Shown here in pieces: positions 16,332 to 24,783 of a stretch of DNA of 64,000 nt. This stretch comes from Nitrospira moscoviensis (lineage in GTDB: Bacteria; Nitrospirota; Nitrospiria; Nitrospirales; Nitrospiraceae): the NCBI RefSeq assembly GCF_001273775.1, contig NZ_CP011801.1, positions 3,140,001-3,204,000 on the forward strand. The letters are read 5' to 3'. Within the stretch, counting starts at the first letter, position 1, and the number at the start of each line of letters is the position of its first letter. A model generated the notes under the pieces. It was given only the letters and a program-made list of their open reading frames with translations. It was not told the origin of the DNA and made no database searches. The translations under genes were made by a program, and so were the position numbers.

Positions 16332-17024
16332 CTATGGCCGCTTCAGCTCTTCTAAGGCGAACTGTTTCGGCAGCAGGACAGGCAGGACGAGTCCGATCGG
16401 GTCGCCGCGCTTGATGGTGGTGGGTTTGTCGAGTTGCAGCAGAAAGTTGGCGGTGAAGGCGTCGTAGTCGTGGAGCCATTCGTAGACGTTCGGCGTCCGT
16501 TTATATTCTTGCGTCTTGATGCCTTCCCAGACGTGGAACGTGCGCTCGGGATAGTGGTAGAACCGGTTCGGAATGTCCTTCATCATCAACCCGACGTGCT
16601 TGGGATAGTAGAACCGGATGCCGCAGCAGAGTTTCGGAAACCCGCTGTTCAGAATCAGATCGACGTAGGTGCCCGAAAAGGACTTATATCCCAAGAGCCG
16701 CTCTTCCGGCAGGATGGGCGGCGCCTGCCATTTGATCCCGTCCGCGGTGCGGCGGATCTTGCAGTCGGCCGGCGAGCGGATGAGCCAGCCGTACTGGCCG
16801 ACCGTGCGCACCGGGCCGCAATCGTCCGGCATGACTTTATAGCCGCTCACGGCCAGACTGCGCTGTTCGTCCAGACTCATCCCCGAGAGCAGTGGCCGGT
16901 GCGGATGAAAGTCGAGCTTCAACCGCTCTGGCGCGAGCGCGGTGGAGTATTCCCGTTCCCAGTAGATGACGATTTTGTCGGCGGCTTCGTCCGTGTGGAG
17001 CGGCTCTTGGGGCAGCTCGTTCAT
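16332..17024 (-). CDS. Conserved hypothetical protein, 230 aa
   Basis: I do not recognise the function. It is a soluble protein with no signal peptide and many aromatic residues. Features are KIVIYWEREYSTALAPERL near the N-terminus, GYKVMPDDCGPVRTVGQYGW at about 81-100, and a Pro/Tyr-rich middle. Its layout is reminiscent of DUF6065-type proteins, without certainty. It starts 40 bases after the 593-residue unknown protein and is likely the last gene of the run that includes proA. Confidence 0.6.
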   Translation of the reverse strand: MNELPQEPLHTDEAADKIVIYWEREYSTALAPERLKLDFHPHRPLLSGMSLDEQRSLAVSGYKVMPDDCGPVRTVGQYGWLIRSPADCKIRRTADGIKWQAPPILPEERLLGYKSFSGTYVDLILNSGFPKLCCGIRFYYPKHVGLMMKDIPNRFYHYPERTFHVWEGIKTQEYKRTPNVYEWLHDYDAFTANFLLQLDKPTTIKRGDPIGLVLPVLLPKQFALEELKRP

Positions 17025-17063
17025 CGTGTCACCGTACCGAAATCCTCCCTCTCGCGCAACCCG

Positions 17064-18845
17064 TCACAGCCGTGCATGAAACAGCGTCAACCCTGTCTTG
17101 AGCCGGGCCTGCGGCAGAATGGTCCGGTGCATGCGAAAGGTCGGCAGCTGCTCCACCGGCTCCTCCCAGCAGACCTCGAGGCGCTGTTTCGCGAGCAGGT
17201 CCCGCAAGCCGGATGGTCCGACGAGGAAGGCGTGCCCGCCCGCCCGGACGATCCGCCGCAGCAGAGTCGTGATCGCCGTCAGAACCGAGAGAGAACCGAA
17301 GCCATCATACGGCACCCACTGATACACCAGATCGTAGGGCGCCTGCCCCGTGGAGACGTCCTGAGCCGCATCGGCCGGCACGAACAGGGTCCGCTCCAGC
17401 CAGTCCCACCGTCGCACCTCGGCGCACTGCGTCCAGAGTTGCTGCGCCTGGCGCTGGGCATAGGCGGCGTACCTGAACCGCGCCACGTAGTCGCGCGGCC
17501 GGTCGAACAGCACACAGGTCGAGATCACGGCGTCGCCGTGGTCGATGAGCACGCGCTCGGCCCGCGACATGATGGCGCCGACCTCCCGATCCTGCTCCCC
17601 CAAATCCTGCAGATAGTCCGCGACAAACGGCTGAGCGGCCAGCTCCCCGATCTCCCGATCGTCTTCCGGATAGAACAGCACGGCTCCGTAGGCCTCGTCC
17701 GGAGAGACGAGCGGCAGGCCTTGCGCGAAGACTGTTCGCCAATCCATCGGGCTGATCGGCGCCGTGCGCGCCTCGGCCGGCGTTGAAACGGAGGGAACCG
17801 GCATTGAAAGCGCCGTCTCGACCGTTCGATCCCGCACGATCAATCGCCCCCCGCTGATATGGAGGCTCCGATCCAAGGGCATCACGCGGCGGCCGGTGGG
17901 ATTGAAATAGGACAGACCGGCGCGATCCTGCGCCAGCGTCGCCTTCTGCGCCGCGCTACCCTGAACGGTCAGGCACAAGCCCTGGTCCGGATCGAAATAG
18001 CGGACCGGCGGATCGGCGGCGGGCAGCCACGTCACCTGGTGCGCACGTGTCGGGTCCATGAACAGCGTGAGGGGGTTTCCTCCACCCGGCGCCTGGGGCG
18101 TGAAAAAACTGCTGAACAATCGAAACGCCGCCTCCGATGGATAGGTGGGGATGCCGCGATACCGCAGCGGGCGGGGGGCCGGCTGGGTGTGGTTCTGATC
18201 GTCGTAGAGCCCACGAATGAGCTCGAACGCCGCGGAGCCGGTCCCCGGCAGCAGTGACTTGAACAGCTCCACCACCGGGAGAAAATCGATGTGATCCCAG
18301 TGCATGGCGCCCATGCAGGACAGGAAGCGGGCGCGATCGAAGCCGCCGTCTTCCAGCGCGTAGAACGCGTCCTTCCGGTGCCGGATCGTGGCCAGCCCCT
18401 TGGCATCGATGCTCAGGTCTTCGTCCCGGTAGAACCAGCGCACCTCGTCGATCGGCACCCGCAAGGCTTGCGCCGCCATGGCGCGCAGATCGTCCGGCGT
18501 AATCCGTTGCCAGCCCGGCTTGGTCGCCAGATTCAGCGTCGTCTGATTGACGAGACCGCCGGGCTTCAGTCCGACCCACTGTCCCCAATCGAGATGCAGG
18601 CGAGCGCGGATCAGCGCGGCGCGGCCATGGCGATCGGTCTCCCACTCGCACTCATGCAACGGATGGCCGGCGGGGTCGGTGGCGAGGAAGCGGCGCCCAT
18701 CCGGCCGGTAGAAGACGAGATGGCCGGTCGGCTGCCGCTCGACCCGCCCGCCGGATGAGTCGAACCTGTCCGCTAAATCTTGGTTGGAGGGAAACGCGAG
18801 GTGGCCGGGCGCGCGTAAGGCAAACGCGATGGGATCGGAGGACAT
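17064..18845 (-). CDS. Conserved hypothetical protein, 593 aa
   Basis: I do not recognise this protein. There is no signal peptide or membrane segment. The first half has a strand-rich region (GHLVFYRPDGRRFLATDPAG near 41-60). The C-terminal 100 residues have a Rossmann-like pattern (RAGGHAFLVGPSGLRDLL near 535-552) of the kind seen in methyltransferase-like folds, but no SAM motif is evident. Its ATG follows the proA TAA directly (TAAATG), so the two genes are co-translated or nearly so. Arg- and Trp-rich composition is normal for the local GC content. Confidence 0.6.
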   Translation of the reverse strand: MSSDPIAFALRAPGHLAFPSNQDLADRFDSSGGRVERQPTGHLVFYRPDGRRFLATDPAGHPLHECEWETDRHGRAALIRARLHLDWGQWVGLKPGGLVNQTTLNLATKPGWQRITPDDLRAMAAQALRVPIDEVRWFYRDEDLSIDAKGLATIRHRKDAFYALEDGGFDRARFLSCMGAMHWDHIDFLPVVELFKSLLPGTGSAAFELIRGLYDDQNHTQPAPRPLRYRGIPTYPSEAAFRLFSSFFTPQAPGGGNPLTLFMDPTRAHQVTWLPAADPPVRYFDPDQGLCLTVQGSAAQKATLAQDRAGLSYFNPTGRRVMPLDRSLHISGGRLIVRDRTVETALSMPVPSVSTPAEARTAPISPMDWRTVFAQGLPLVSPDEAYGAVLFYPEDDREIGELAAQPFVADYLQDLGEQDREVGAIMSRAERVLIDHGDAVISTCVLFDRPRDYVARFRYAAYAQRQAQQLWTQCAEVRRWDWLERTLFVPADAAQDVSTGQAPYDLVYQWVPYDGFGSLSVLTAITTLLRRIVRAGGHAFLVGPSGLRDLLAKQRLEVCWEEPVEQLPTFRMHRTILPQARLKTGLTLFHARL

Positions 18846-20159
18846 TTACTCCCGGACTTGACCGCTCCCCAGCACGATGAACTTGAAGCAGGTCAGCTCT
18901 TCGAGCCCCATCGGCCCGCGGGCATGGATGCGGGAGGTGCTGATGCCGATTTCCGCGCCGAGGCCGAATTGATAGCCGTCGTTGAGCCTGGTGGAAGCGT
19001 TGACCAGCACGGCGCCGGCGTCCACTTCCTTCAGAAACCGCATGGATCGCGCATAGTCGGACGTGATGATGGCTTCCGTATGGCGGGAACCGTACTGCGC
19101 GATGTGCTCCAGCGCTTCATCGATGTTCTTGACGACCTTCACGGCGAGGATGAGATCCAAAAATTCTTTCCCGTAGTCCTGCTCCGTGGCCGGCTTGGCT
19201 TCCGGCACGAGCTGGCAGGTTTTCGGACAGCCGCGGATTTCGACGTGGGCCGCCGAAAGACTCGCGGCCAGTTTGGGCAGAAGCGTGCGCGCGATGGACT
19301 GGTGAATCAACAGGGTTTCCATCGCATTGCACGTCGACGGCCGCTGCGCCTTGGCATTGACGCAAATCGATTCCGCCATGGCGGGATCGGCCGAGGCATC
19401 CACATAGATATGGCACACGCCGGCGTCGTGCTTGACCACCGGAATCGTCGCATGCTCGGCAATGGTTTTCATCAGCGATTCGCCGCCGCGCGGAATGATC
19501 AAATCGATGTACCGGTCTTGCTTGAGCAGCACCGGCACCACCTCGCGATCGGCCCGGTCGACGAACGTAATGGCGCCCGCCGGCACGCCGGCCTTTTCCG
19601 CCGCTTCGGCCAGAATCCCGGCGATGGCCGTATTGGAATGAATGGCCTCGCTGCCGCCCCGCAGCACGCAGACGTTCCCGGATTTGAGGCACAACGCCGC
19701 CGAATCCGCCGTGACATTCGGCCGGGATTCGTAAATGATTCCGATCACGCCGATCGGCACCCGCACGCGGCCCACCTGCATGCCATTCGGTCTGGTCCAC
19801 ATCGCCGGCATGCCGCCCAAGGGATCGGGCAGCTTGACGATTTCCCGGATGCCGGCCGCCATCTCGGCGATGCGCTGCTCGGTGAGGCGCAGCCGGTCCG
19901 CCATCGCCTTCTTGGCAGGCTCATCTCCGAACGCGTCGAGGTCTTTCTCATTGGCCGAAAGCAGTTCTTCAGTCTTGGCTTCCAGAGCATCGGCCATAGC
20001 CGACAAGGCCTTGTCCTTGACCGCCGTCGAGAGCCCGGCCAATTTGCCCGACGCCGCCTTCGCCTTCGTCACCAAATCGGCCACATATTCAGGAATCGGC
20101 TTGGGCTCAGGCTCGGGCTCGATCTGGCTGTCTTCAACCTTCTGAAGCTCTGTGTCCAC
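18846..20159 (-). CDS. proA: Glutamate-5-semialdehyde dehydrogenase (gamma-glutamyl phosphate reductase)
   Basis: A 437-residue aldehyde dehydrogenase superfamily enzyme. It reduces gamma-glutamyl phosphate to glutamate semialdehyde with NADPH, step two of proline synthesis. Diagnostic stretches are GVIGIIYESRPNVTADSAAL, LKSGNVCVLRGGSEA, NAKAQRPSTCNAMETLL with the catalytic Cys, and the ending STRLNDGYQFGLGAEIGIST. The GTG at 20159 has GAAGGA five bases upstream and gives an acidic extension (EPEPEPKP) before the usual ProA start; the longer frame to 20216 has no site. No proB is nearby; it sits between uxs and two unknown genes. Confidence 0.95.
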   Translation of the reverse strand: MDTELQKVEDSQIEPEPEPKPIPEYVADLVTKAKAASGKLAGLSTAVKDKALSAMADALEAKTEELLSANEKDLDAFGDEPAKKAMADRLRLTEQRIAEMAAGIREIVKLPDPLGGMPAMWTRPNGMQVGRVRVPIGVIGIIYESRPNVTADSAALCLKSGNVCVLRGGSEAIHSNTAIAGILAEAAEKAGVPAGAITFVDRADREVVPVLLKQDRYIDLIIPRGGESLMKTIAEHATIPVVKHDAGVCHIYVDASADPAMAESICVNAKAQRPSTCNAMETLLIHQSIARTLLPKLAASLSAAHVEIRGCPKTCQLVPEAKPATEQDYGKEFLDLILAVKVVKNIDEALEHIAQYGSRHTEAIITSDYARSMRFLKEVDAGAVLVNASTRLNDGYQFGLGAEIGISTSRIHARGPMGLEELTCFKFIVLGSGQVRE

Positions 20160-20243
20160 GGTAGTCCTTCTTTGAATTGGTGCCAGAGCATACCCCGCCC
20201 CTCGGAAAGGGGTCAAGGCGAGATCCTGGAGGGAATCGACGTC

Positions 20244-21263
20244 TTAAATGCTCGCCGGGCGGGCTAATACGGCCCGAAAATACTCGATCGTTTTCTGCAG
20301 GGCATCTTCCAATCCGACCTGGGGCTCCCAACCGAGAAGCGTCCTGGCTCTGGTGATGTCGGGCCGGCGGACTTTGGGATCGTCGGCGGGCAGCGGGTGG
20401 TAGCTGACCTCGCTGGACGACTTGGTCAACTTGAGCACCAGCTTGGCGATGTCCAAGACCGTCAGCTCGCGGGGATTGCCGATGTTGACCGGATCGTGCA
20501 TGCTGTCTTGGTCGCCGTTCTGTTTGGTGAGAAAGGACTTGCGGTCCGTGCGCTGCTCGACGGTCTTATCGGAAGAAATCATCAGCAGCGCGAGAATGCC
20601 GCGAACCAGATCGTCGACATAACAGAAACTCCTGGTCTGCGACCCGTCGCCGAACACGCTGAGCGGCTTGCCTTGCAAGGCCTGCACGATGAAATTCGAC
20701 ACCACCCGCCCGTCGTTGGGCCGCATCCGCGGGCCGAAGGTATTGAAGATCCGGACGATACGCGTGTCGACCCCGTGATACCGGTGATAGGCCATCGTCA
20801 TGGCTTCGGCGAAGCGCTTCGCCTCGTCGTAGACCCCGCGCGGGCTGATCGGGCTCACGTTGCCCCAATAAGACTCGGGCTGCGGATTGACCAGAGGATC
20901 GCCATAGACTTCCGACGTGCTCGCGAGTAAAAAGCGCGCGCCTTTGGCCTTGGCGAGTCCCAATACTTTATGGGTACCCAGCCCCCCGACCTTTAACGTG
21001 GCGATCGGCATGTCGAGATAATCTTGCGGGCTGGCCGGCGACGCGAAATGCATGACGGCATCCAGCGGGCCTTCGACATGGACATAATCGCACACGTTAT
21101 ATTTAATGAAGGCAAACCGCTCATGGCCCATCAGATGGGCGATGTTTTCCACTTTGCCGGTGCTGAGATTGTCCATGCAGATCACGGTGTGCCCTTGATT
21201 CACCAGGGACTCAGCCAGATGGCTCCCAAGGAATCCCGCTCCCCCCGTGATCAAAATGCGCAT
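20244..21263 (-). CDS. uxs: UDP-glucuronate decarboxylase (UDP-xylose synthase) family SDR
   Basis: A 339-residue extended short-chain dehydrogenase. Nucleotide site GGAGFLGSH at 7-15, Ser/Glu region STSEVYGDP at 115-123, catalytic YDEAK at 145-149. The stretch [20 protein letters not shown] is characteristic of UDP-xylose synthases, which decarboxylate UDP-glucuronate. UDP-xylose would feed the EPS glycosyltransferases. A hydrophilic insertion at about 229-256 ([20 protein letters not shown] and on) separates the DDLVRG motif from the VNIGNP motif and is absent in the usual family. It follows the secretion operon after about 100 bases. Confidence 0.88.
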   Translation of the reverse strand: MRILITGGAGFLGSHLAESLVNQGHTVICMDNLSTGKVENIAHLMGHERFAFIKYNVCDYVHVEGPLDAVMHFASPASPQDYLDMPIATLKVGGLGTHKVLGLAKAKGARFLLASTSEVYGDPLVNPQPESYWGNVSPISPRGVYDEAKRFAEAMTMAYHRYHGVDTRIVRIFNTFGPRMRPNDGRVVSNFIVQALQGKPLSVFGDGSQTRSFCYVDDLVRGILALLMISSDKTVEQRTDRKSFLTKQNGDQDSMHDPVNIGNPRELTVLDIAKLVLKLTKSSSEVSYHPLPADDPKVRRPDITRARTLLGWEPQVGLEDALQKTIEYFRAVLARPASI

Positions 21264-21359
21264 CTCGCCAGCTCCCCTTTTTATGAGTAATGAACGGCTG
21301 GGAGTGTATCACGTCCGTACCGCTCAAAGAAGCAGGCAGCAGGCTGTCCGGAGAAGGGG

Positions 21360-21974
21360 TCAATTCGAGGGCGCGGGGGGCGGAGGTGGAGGCGCGATGA
21401 ATCCCTGAGGTGGAGCGTTGGGGCCGGTCGGAATCGATGCCGGCGGACCGCCCGGCTGCGGCTGCTGGCCGGGTGCGAGAGGAGAGTTCGGTCCCGTCGG
21501 CAAAAGGCCTCCTCCGCTTGACGGGTTGGGGTGCTGGAACATCCAGTCGGCGTACGTGGGACGACCTTCAAAATGCCGGACGGCGAGTGGAAAATTCTTT
21601 TCCTTGATCGGCTTCCCTTTGCTTTTGCTCCGCACCCCCATGATCCCGCCGGTCGGCGCCCGGATGAGATCCCATTCGCCGTGGCTGATCGGATCGGAAT
21701 AGACTTTGCGCAGGAATGGTTTGGGCTGCCTGGTCAGGTCCGCCAGCGTGGCCGGATAGACTTCGCCCGGCATGACCCTCCCCGCCTTCATCGCGGTGGA
21801 ATAGAGGGCGAGCGCGTTTTGGATTTCAATGCCCTTCGCCAACAGATCCGCCTCCAGCTCGCGCTGCACCATGGTCTTCCATTGCCGGGCCGCCGCCGAC
21901 ATCGCCACGCCCATCACGACGACGGCGATCATCACCATGATGTAGGAGAAGCCCCGTTCGTTCGACCGTGTCAT
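21360..21974 (-). CDS. Type II secretion / type IV pilus pseudopilin, Pro-rich tail
   Basis: A 204-residue pseudopilin. The prepilin cleavage region is ERG-FSYIMVMIAVVVMGVAMS, with position +5 a Met instead of the usual Glu; GspK-type minor pseudopilins also lack Glu5. After the helix the globular part includes YSDPISHGEWDLIRAPTGG. The last 50 residues are almost pure Pro/Gly/Ser/Gln and probably unstructured. It is the last secretion gene of the operon, 10 bases after the GspC-like gene. Confidence 0.75.
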   Translation of the reverse strand: MTRSNERGFSYIMVMIAVVVMGVAMSAAARQWKTMVQRELEADLLAKGIEIQNALALYSTAMKAGRVMPGEVYPATLADLTRQPKPFLRKVYSDPISHGEWDLIRAPTGGIMGVRSKSKGKPIKEKNFPLAVRHFEGRPTYADWMFQHPNPSSGGGLLPTGPNSPLAPGQQPQPGGPPASIPTGPNAPPQGFIAPPPPPPAPSN

Positions 21975-21983
21975 AGGAGACGG

Positions 21984-22571
21984 TTACGGCTGGGGCGCCG
22001 GCTCCTCGGACAGAGGCAGAGTCTGCTCGATCCGCGCCCCGGTGTCCCGGATGGTCACACTCTCCGGCGTGATGGCTTTGAGCACCAGATGGTCCTCGAC
22101 CCGATCGCCGACCTTGACCACGACGACTTCTTCATTCTTACTGAGCACCGCAACGTCTTTATTCCGATTCCGGCCCTCGCTCATGCGAAGAAAGCCGAGG
22201 TATTTGTACTGCGCCAGTTCCACAGCCGCCGCCTGTTGCGCCACCGTTTCCTCCGACACGGGTTCAATAGGGACCGCGGCGGATGCGTTCATGCCCATCG
22301 GAAGCGTGCCGTCGGGCTGTGGAACGGCAAAGATATTTCTCGGAGCCGTAAACGTCGCTTCCCGCTGCGTTCGGGCCGACGCCAGCAAGGCCAAGTTGAC
22401 CCGGAGTCCGCCGGCCTTCACGCCGGCCCCTTGGCCCGAAGGCGGCAGACCGGACACGTTCGTCAGAGGCACGCGTGCCGGTTCTTGGAACGTGCCCCAT
22501 TGCCACCACGTCAGGCCGATCCACGTCACTCCCAACCCAACGGCAAGAAGCGTCTTCTGCCTCGCGTCCAT
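21984..22571 (-). CDS. GspC/PilP-like inner-membrane secretion protein
   Basis: A 195-residue protein with one N-terminal transmembrane helix (TLLAVGLGVTWIGLTWW). A linker follows, then a C-terminal small beta domain (YKYLGFLRMSEG, VVVVKVGDRVEDHLVLKAI, ESVTIRD) of the GspC HR / PilP type, which contacts the secretin in the periplasm. It follows the PilO-like gene immediately, in the order M-N-O-P of pilus operons. Assignment rests on topology, size and order; sequence motifs are weak. Confidence 0.72.
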   Translation of the reverse strand: MDARQKTLLAVGLGVTWIGLTWWQWGTFQEPARVPLTNVSGLPPSGQGAGVKAGGLRVNLALLASARTQREATFTAPRNIFAVPQPDGTLPMGMNASAAVPIEPVSEETVAQQAAAVELAQYKYLGFLRMSEGRNRNKDVAVLSKNEEVVVVKVGDRVEDHLVLKAITPESVTIRDTGARIEQTLPLSEEPAPQP

Positions 22572-22572
22572 A

Positions 22573-23145
22573 TCAGGACCCGGTCTCCTGCGCGACGGGT
22601 TTCGCGGTCTCGGCTCGCAGATAGGTCGCGATTTTGATGTTGAACGTTAAGTTCTGGTCTTGTGGCCCGCCGCCTCGACTCAATTCCAGATCTTCGATGA
22701 ACAACAGCTCTTCGGCCGTCTCCAGGTCGTAAATGAACCGGCGGAGATCCTCGTACCGCCCGGTCATCGATCCTTGCAGCAATCCCTTGCTCGTGTGGGA
22801 TACCGGCGTGGGCTCCGTCTTGTACGACAGCGCCGGTAACGTCACCCGATCGCGCTTGGCTTCTTCGGAGATCCCCAACGCCAGCGGGGCGAAATCCCGT
22901 TCGGCCGGCAGGACCGCCCACACCTGGCTCAGATCCTGTTTGGCCTTTTTCGCTTCCCGATGGTGGGCCAACACCTGCCGGGCCGACATCCACTCCTGCT
23001 CCAATCGGGCACGCTCCGTCTCCGCTTCGACTACGCCGGCTTGGTGCACCCACAGCATCAACCACAACAGACCCAACGTCAGGCCAAGCCACGGGAGCAG
23101 CGGCGCAAAGGGCTGGCGCAGCAGTTCGAGTACCCGGTTCATCAT
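22573..23145 (-). CDS. pilO: PilO/GspM-like inner-membrane protein
   Basis: A 190-residue protein with one transmembrane helix (PWLGLTLGLLWLMLWVHQAG), a coiled-coil stretch (ETERARLEQEWMSARQVLAH) and a ferredoxin-like periplasmic part with GSMTGRYEDLRRFIYDLE, a pattern typical of PilO. Together with PilM/N-like proteins it forms the alignment complex linking the cytoplasmic ATPase to the secretin. The ATG at 23145 is just after the stop of the PilN-like gene; a longer frame from 23190 would overlap that gene by 38 bases. Confidence 0.8.
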   Translation of the reverse strand: MMNRVLELLRQPFAPLLPWLGLTLGLLWLMLWVHQAGVVEAETERARLEQEWMSARQVLAHHREAKKAKQDLSQVWAVLPAERDFAPLALGISEEAKRDRVTLPALSYKTEPTPVSHTSKGLLQGSMTGRYEDLRRFIYDLETAEELLFIEDLELSRGGGPQDQNLTFNIKIATYLRAETAKPVAQETGS

Positions 23146-23152
23146 CGGACAG

Positions 23153-23782
23153 CTACGCTCCTTCCCGCCGGTACCGCAACGTGACGTCAAACTCGACGAG
23201 GCCGTTTTGGCCGACCCGATGCTGCGCCAAGACCGGATCTTTGAACGTGGGATGATCTTGGAGACCGACGGTAAACGCGGTGATGTCTTCCAGAGCCATG
23301 GCGGTGCCGGTCAAGTGGACATTCGTCCCGCCGGCATCCAGACGCACGCTGCTCAGCGCCAAGCGCGGCGGAATGGCCTGTTCCAATCCGGTCAAGAACT
23401 GCGTCCAGGAAAACATCCGCTTCTCCAAGAGCTGATTGGCCAAGACCACTTCGGTCGGCAGGTGCCGCAACGCCGCCTCCGACAAATCGATCCCCTCCTG
23501 GCTCGCCTCCGCCAGCAGTTGCCCATCTTGTTGCCGCACCCGTTCCAGCTCAGCCCGCATATTCCCGACTTCTCGATATCCCATCACCGCCTGCGCGCAG
23601 TTCCACACGATGCCGAGCGCGAGGAGCGCCGAGGCGACCACCAGCGCCGATCGAGCGGGCGCCACGTACGGTCGATACCGGCTGCTGAGGTTGATGTGAA
23701 AATGGCGCGCCTGCGGACGAAACATTCGGATCGAGCCGAGTCCGGCCAACAACGATCCTCTGGGTCGGCGCATCGGCGACAT
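23153..23782 (-). CDS. pilN: PilN-like inner-membrane protein
   Basis: A 209-residue protein: a cytoplasmic N-terminus with HFHINLSSRYRPYV (the PilN INL motif that binds PilM), a transmembrane helix SALVVASALLALGIVW, a coiled coil, and a periplasmic domain with GLEQAIPPRLALSSVRLD and LTGTAMALEDI. The start ATG at 23782 is one base after the PilM-like stop; the longer frame upstream reads the PilM gene out of frame and is discarded. Confidence 0.82.
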   Translation of the reverse strand: MSPMRRPRGSLLAGLGSIRMFRPQARHFHINLSSRYRPYVAPARSALVVASALLALGIVWNCAQAVMGYREVGNMRAELERVRQQDGQLLAEASQEGIDLSEAALRHLPTEVVLANQLLEKRMFSWTQFLTGLEQAIPPRLALSSVRLDAGGTNVHLTGTAMALEDITAFTVGLQDHPTFKDPVLAQHRVGQNGLVEFDVTLRYRREGA

Positions 23783-23783
23783 T

Positions 23784-24779
23784 TCAGCAGAGCCCCGCCA
23801 CGGCGGAGAGCGACGCCATACCGGGCTGGCTGCCCCTCGTGACCCAACCGAGCGTTTCCACCGCCCGCCAGCCCAACGGCTCGACGGACAACTCCAGCTC
23901 GGCTTCGATCTGCGCTTGCAAGGCGGAAAGATCGCCACCGGCGCAGACCACGGCTTCTTTGACCAACGCGTGCGGATGCCGCTGCTGGCACGCATCCAGC
24001 GAGGCTCCGCATTCTTCGACGATCTTTGTCAAAAGACGGCTGTCCGCCGTGATCTCGGCTGCCTCCGAGCCCAGCAGCTTGCAGCGATAAAACAGGAGCC
24101 GTCCCTGTTGAAACACCATCGTGGTCAGTGATCTGTCCGCCAGGCTGGCCCATAACAGATCGCGGCGCTGCCACTGTCTCAGACCCGATGCTCGGCGCCA
24201 TAATTCAAACAGCTGCAGACTCGTCAGGCCGACCTCTTGCGGAATCAGGCCGACGGCCTCGCACAGCGTTTCGTACTGCTGGAGCACGGACTCCTGAACG
24301 GCGACCGCGAGGACGGTGTGTCCCTGCCCGTCGCCGGCCTGCGCCCCGCCGTAGACCTGGGACACGACCCTTGCGCCGGCCAACGGAAACAACTGCTCCT
24401 GCCCCAGGCGCCAGCGGATGAGGGCCTCCCGCTCTTCCCGGCGGCGGGGCAGCTGCTCGAGATGCAGCACCACGGCGCGGACCGCTGCGTCCGGCAGGAG
24501 CAAGACGATCGGACGCGGGATGTCTTTGAGCAGCTCCCTGCCGCCGAGGCGCCACGCCGGCGCGGGCCCGGCCAATGCACGGAGGCGGCCTTCGAGCGTC
24601 CCGAGGTCGCTCAGGTTCAGCTCGGCGGGAGACGGCCTGACCACGCCGTCGGGAAGCGGCGACATCGCGCAGCGGTGCCGACGGCGGCCCCGCCAGTTCC
24701 GCTGTGTTTCGGCCCAGGCCACGGCATCCACGCCGATCTTCACACAACGCTGAGGACGGCTCCCGGCCCAGGCATACAT
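23784..24779 (-). CDS. pilM: PilM/GspL-like actin-fold cytoplasmic protein
   Basis: A 331-residue protein with an ASKHA (actin-like) pattern: RPIVLLLPDAAVRAVVLHLEQLP, then LIRWRLGQEQLFPL, VLAVAVQESVLQQYETLCEAVG and near the end AVVCAGGDLSAL. PilM/GspL proteins of this type recruit the motor ATPase to the inner-membrane platform through PilN. The gene directly follows gspE and precedes pilN, as expected. It is shorter than GspL because the membrane part is split off in the PilN-like gene. Confidence 0.78.
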   Translation of the reverse strand: MYAWAGSRPQRCVKIGVDAVAWAETQRNWRGRRRHRCAMSPLPDGVVRPSPAELNLSDLGTLEGRLRALAGPAPAWRLGGRELLKDIPRPIVLLLPDAAVRAVVLHLEQLPRRREEREALIRWRLGQEQLFPLAGARVVSQVYGGAQAGDGQGHTVLAVAVQESVLQQYETLCEAVGLIPQEVGLTSLQLFELWRRASGLRQWQRRDLLWASLADRSLTTMVFQQGRLLFYRCKLLGSEAAEITADSRLLTKIVEECGASLDACQQRHPHALVKEAVVCAGGDLSALQAQIEAELELSVEPLGWRAVETLGWVTRGSQPGMASLSAVAGLC

Positions 24780-24783
24780 GTCG

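Noticed and set aside
16434..20267. Long plus-strand open frames (450 and 469 codons) opposite the 593-aa gene and proA
   Set aside because: Antisense shadows common in GC-rich DNA; Arg/Gly/His-rich with no domain, while the minus strand encodes clear proteins.
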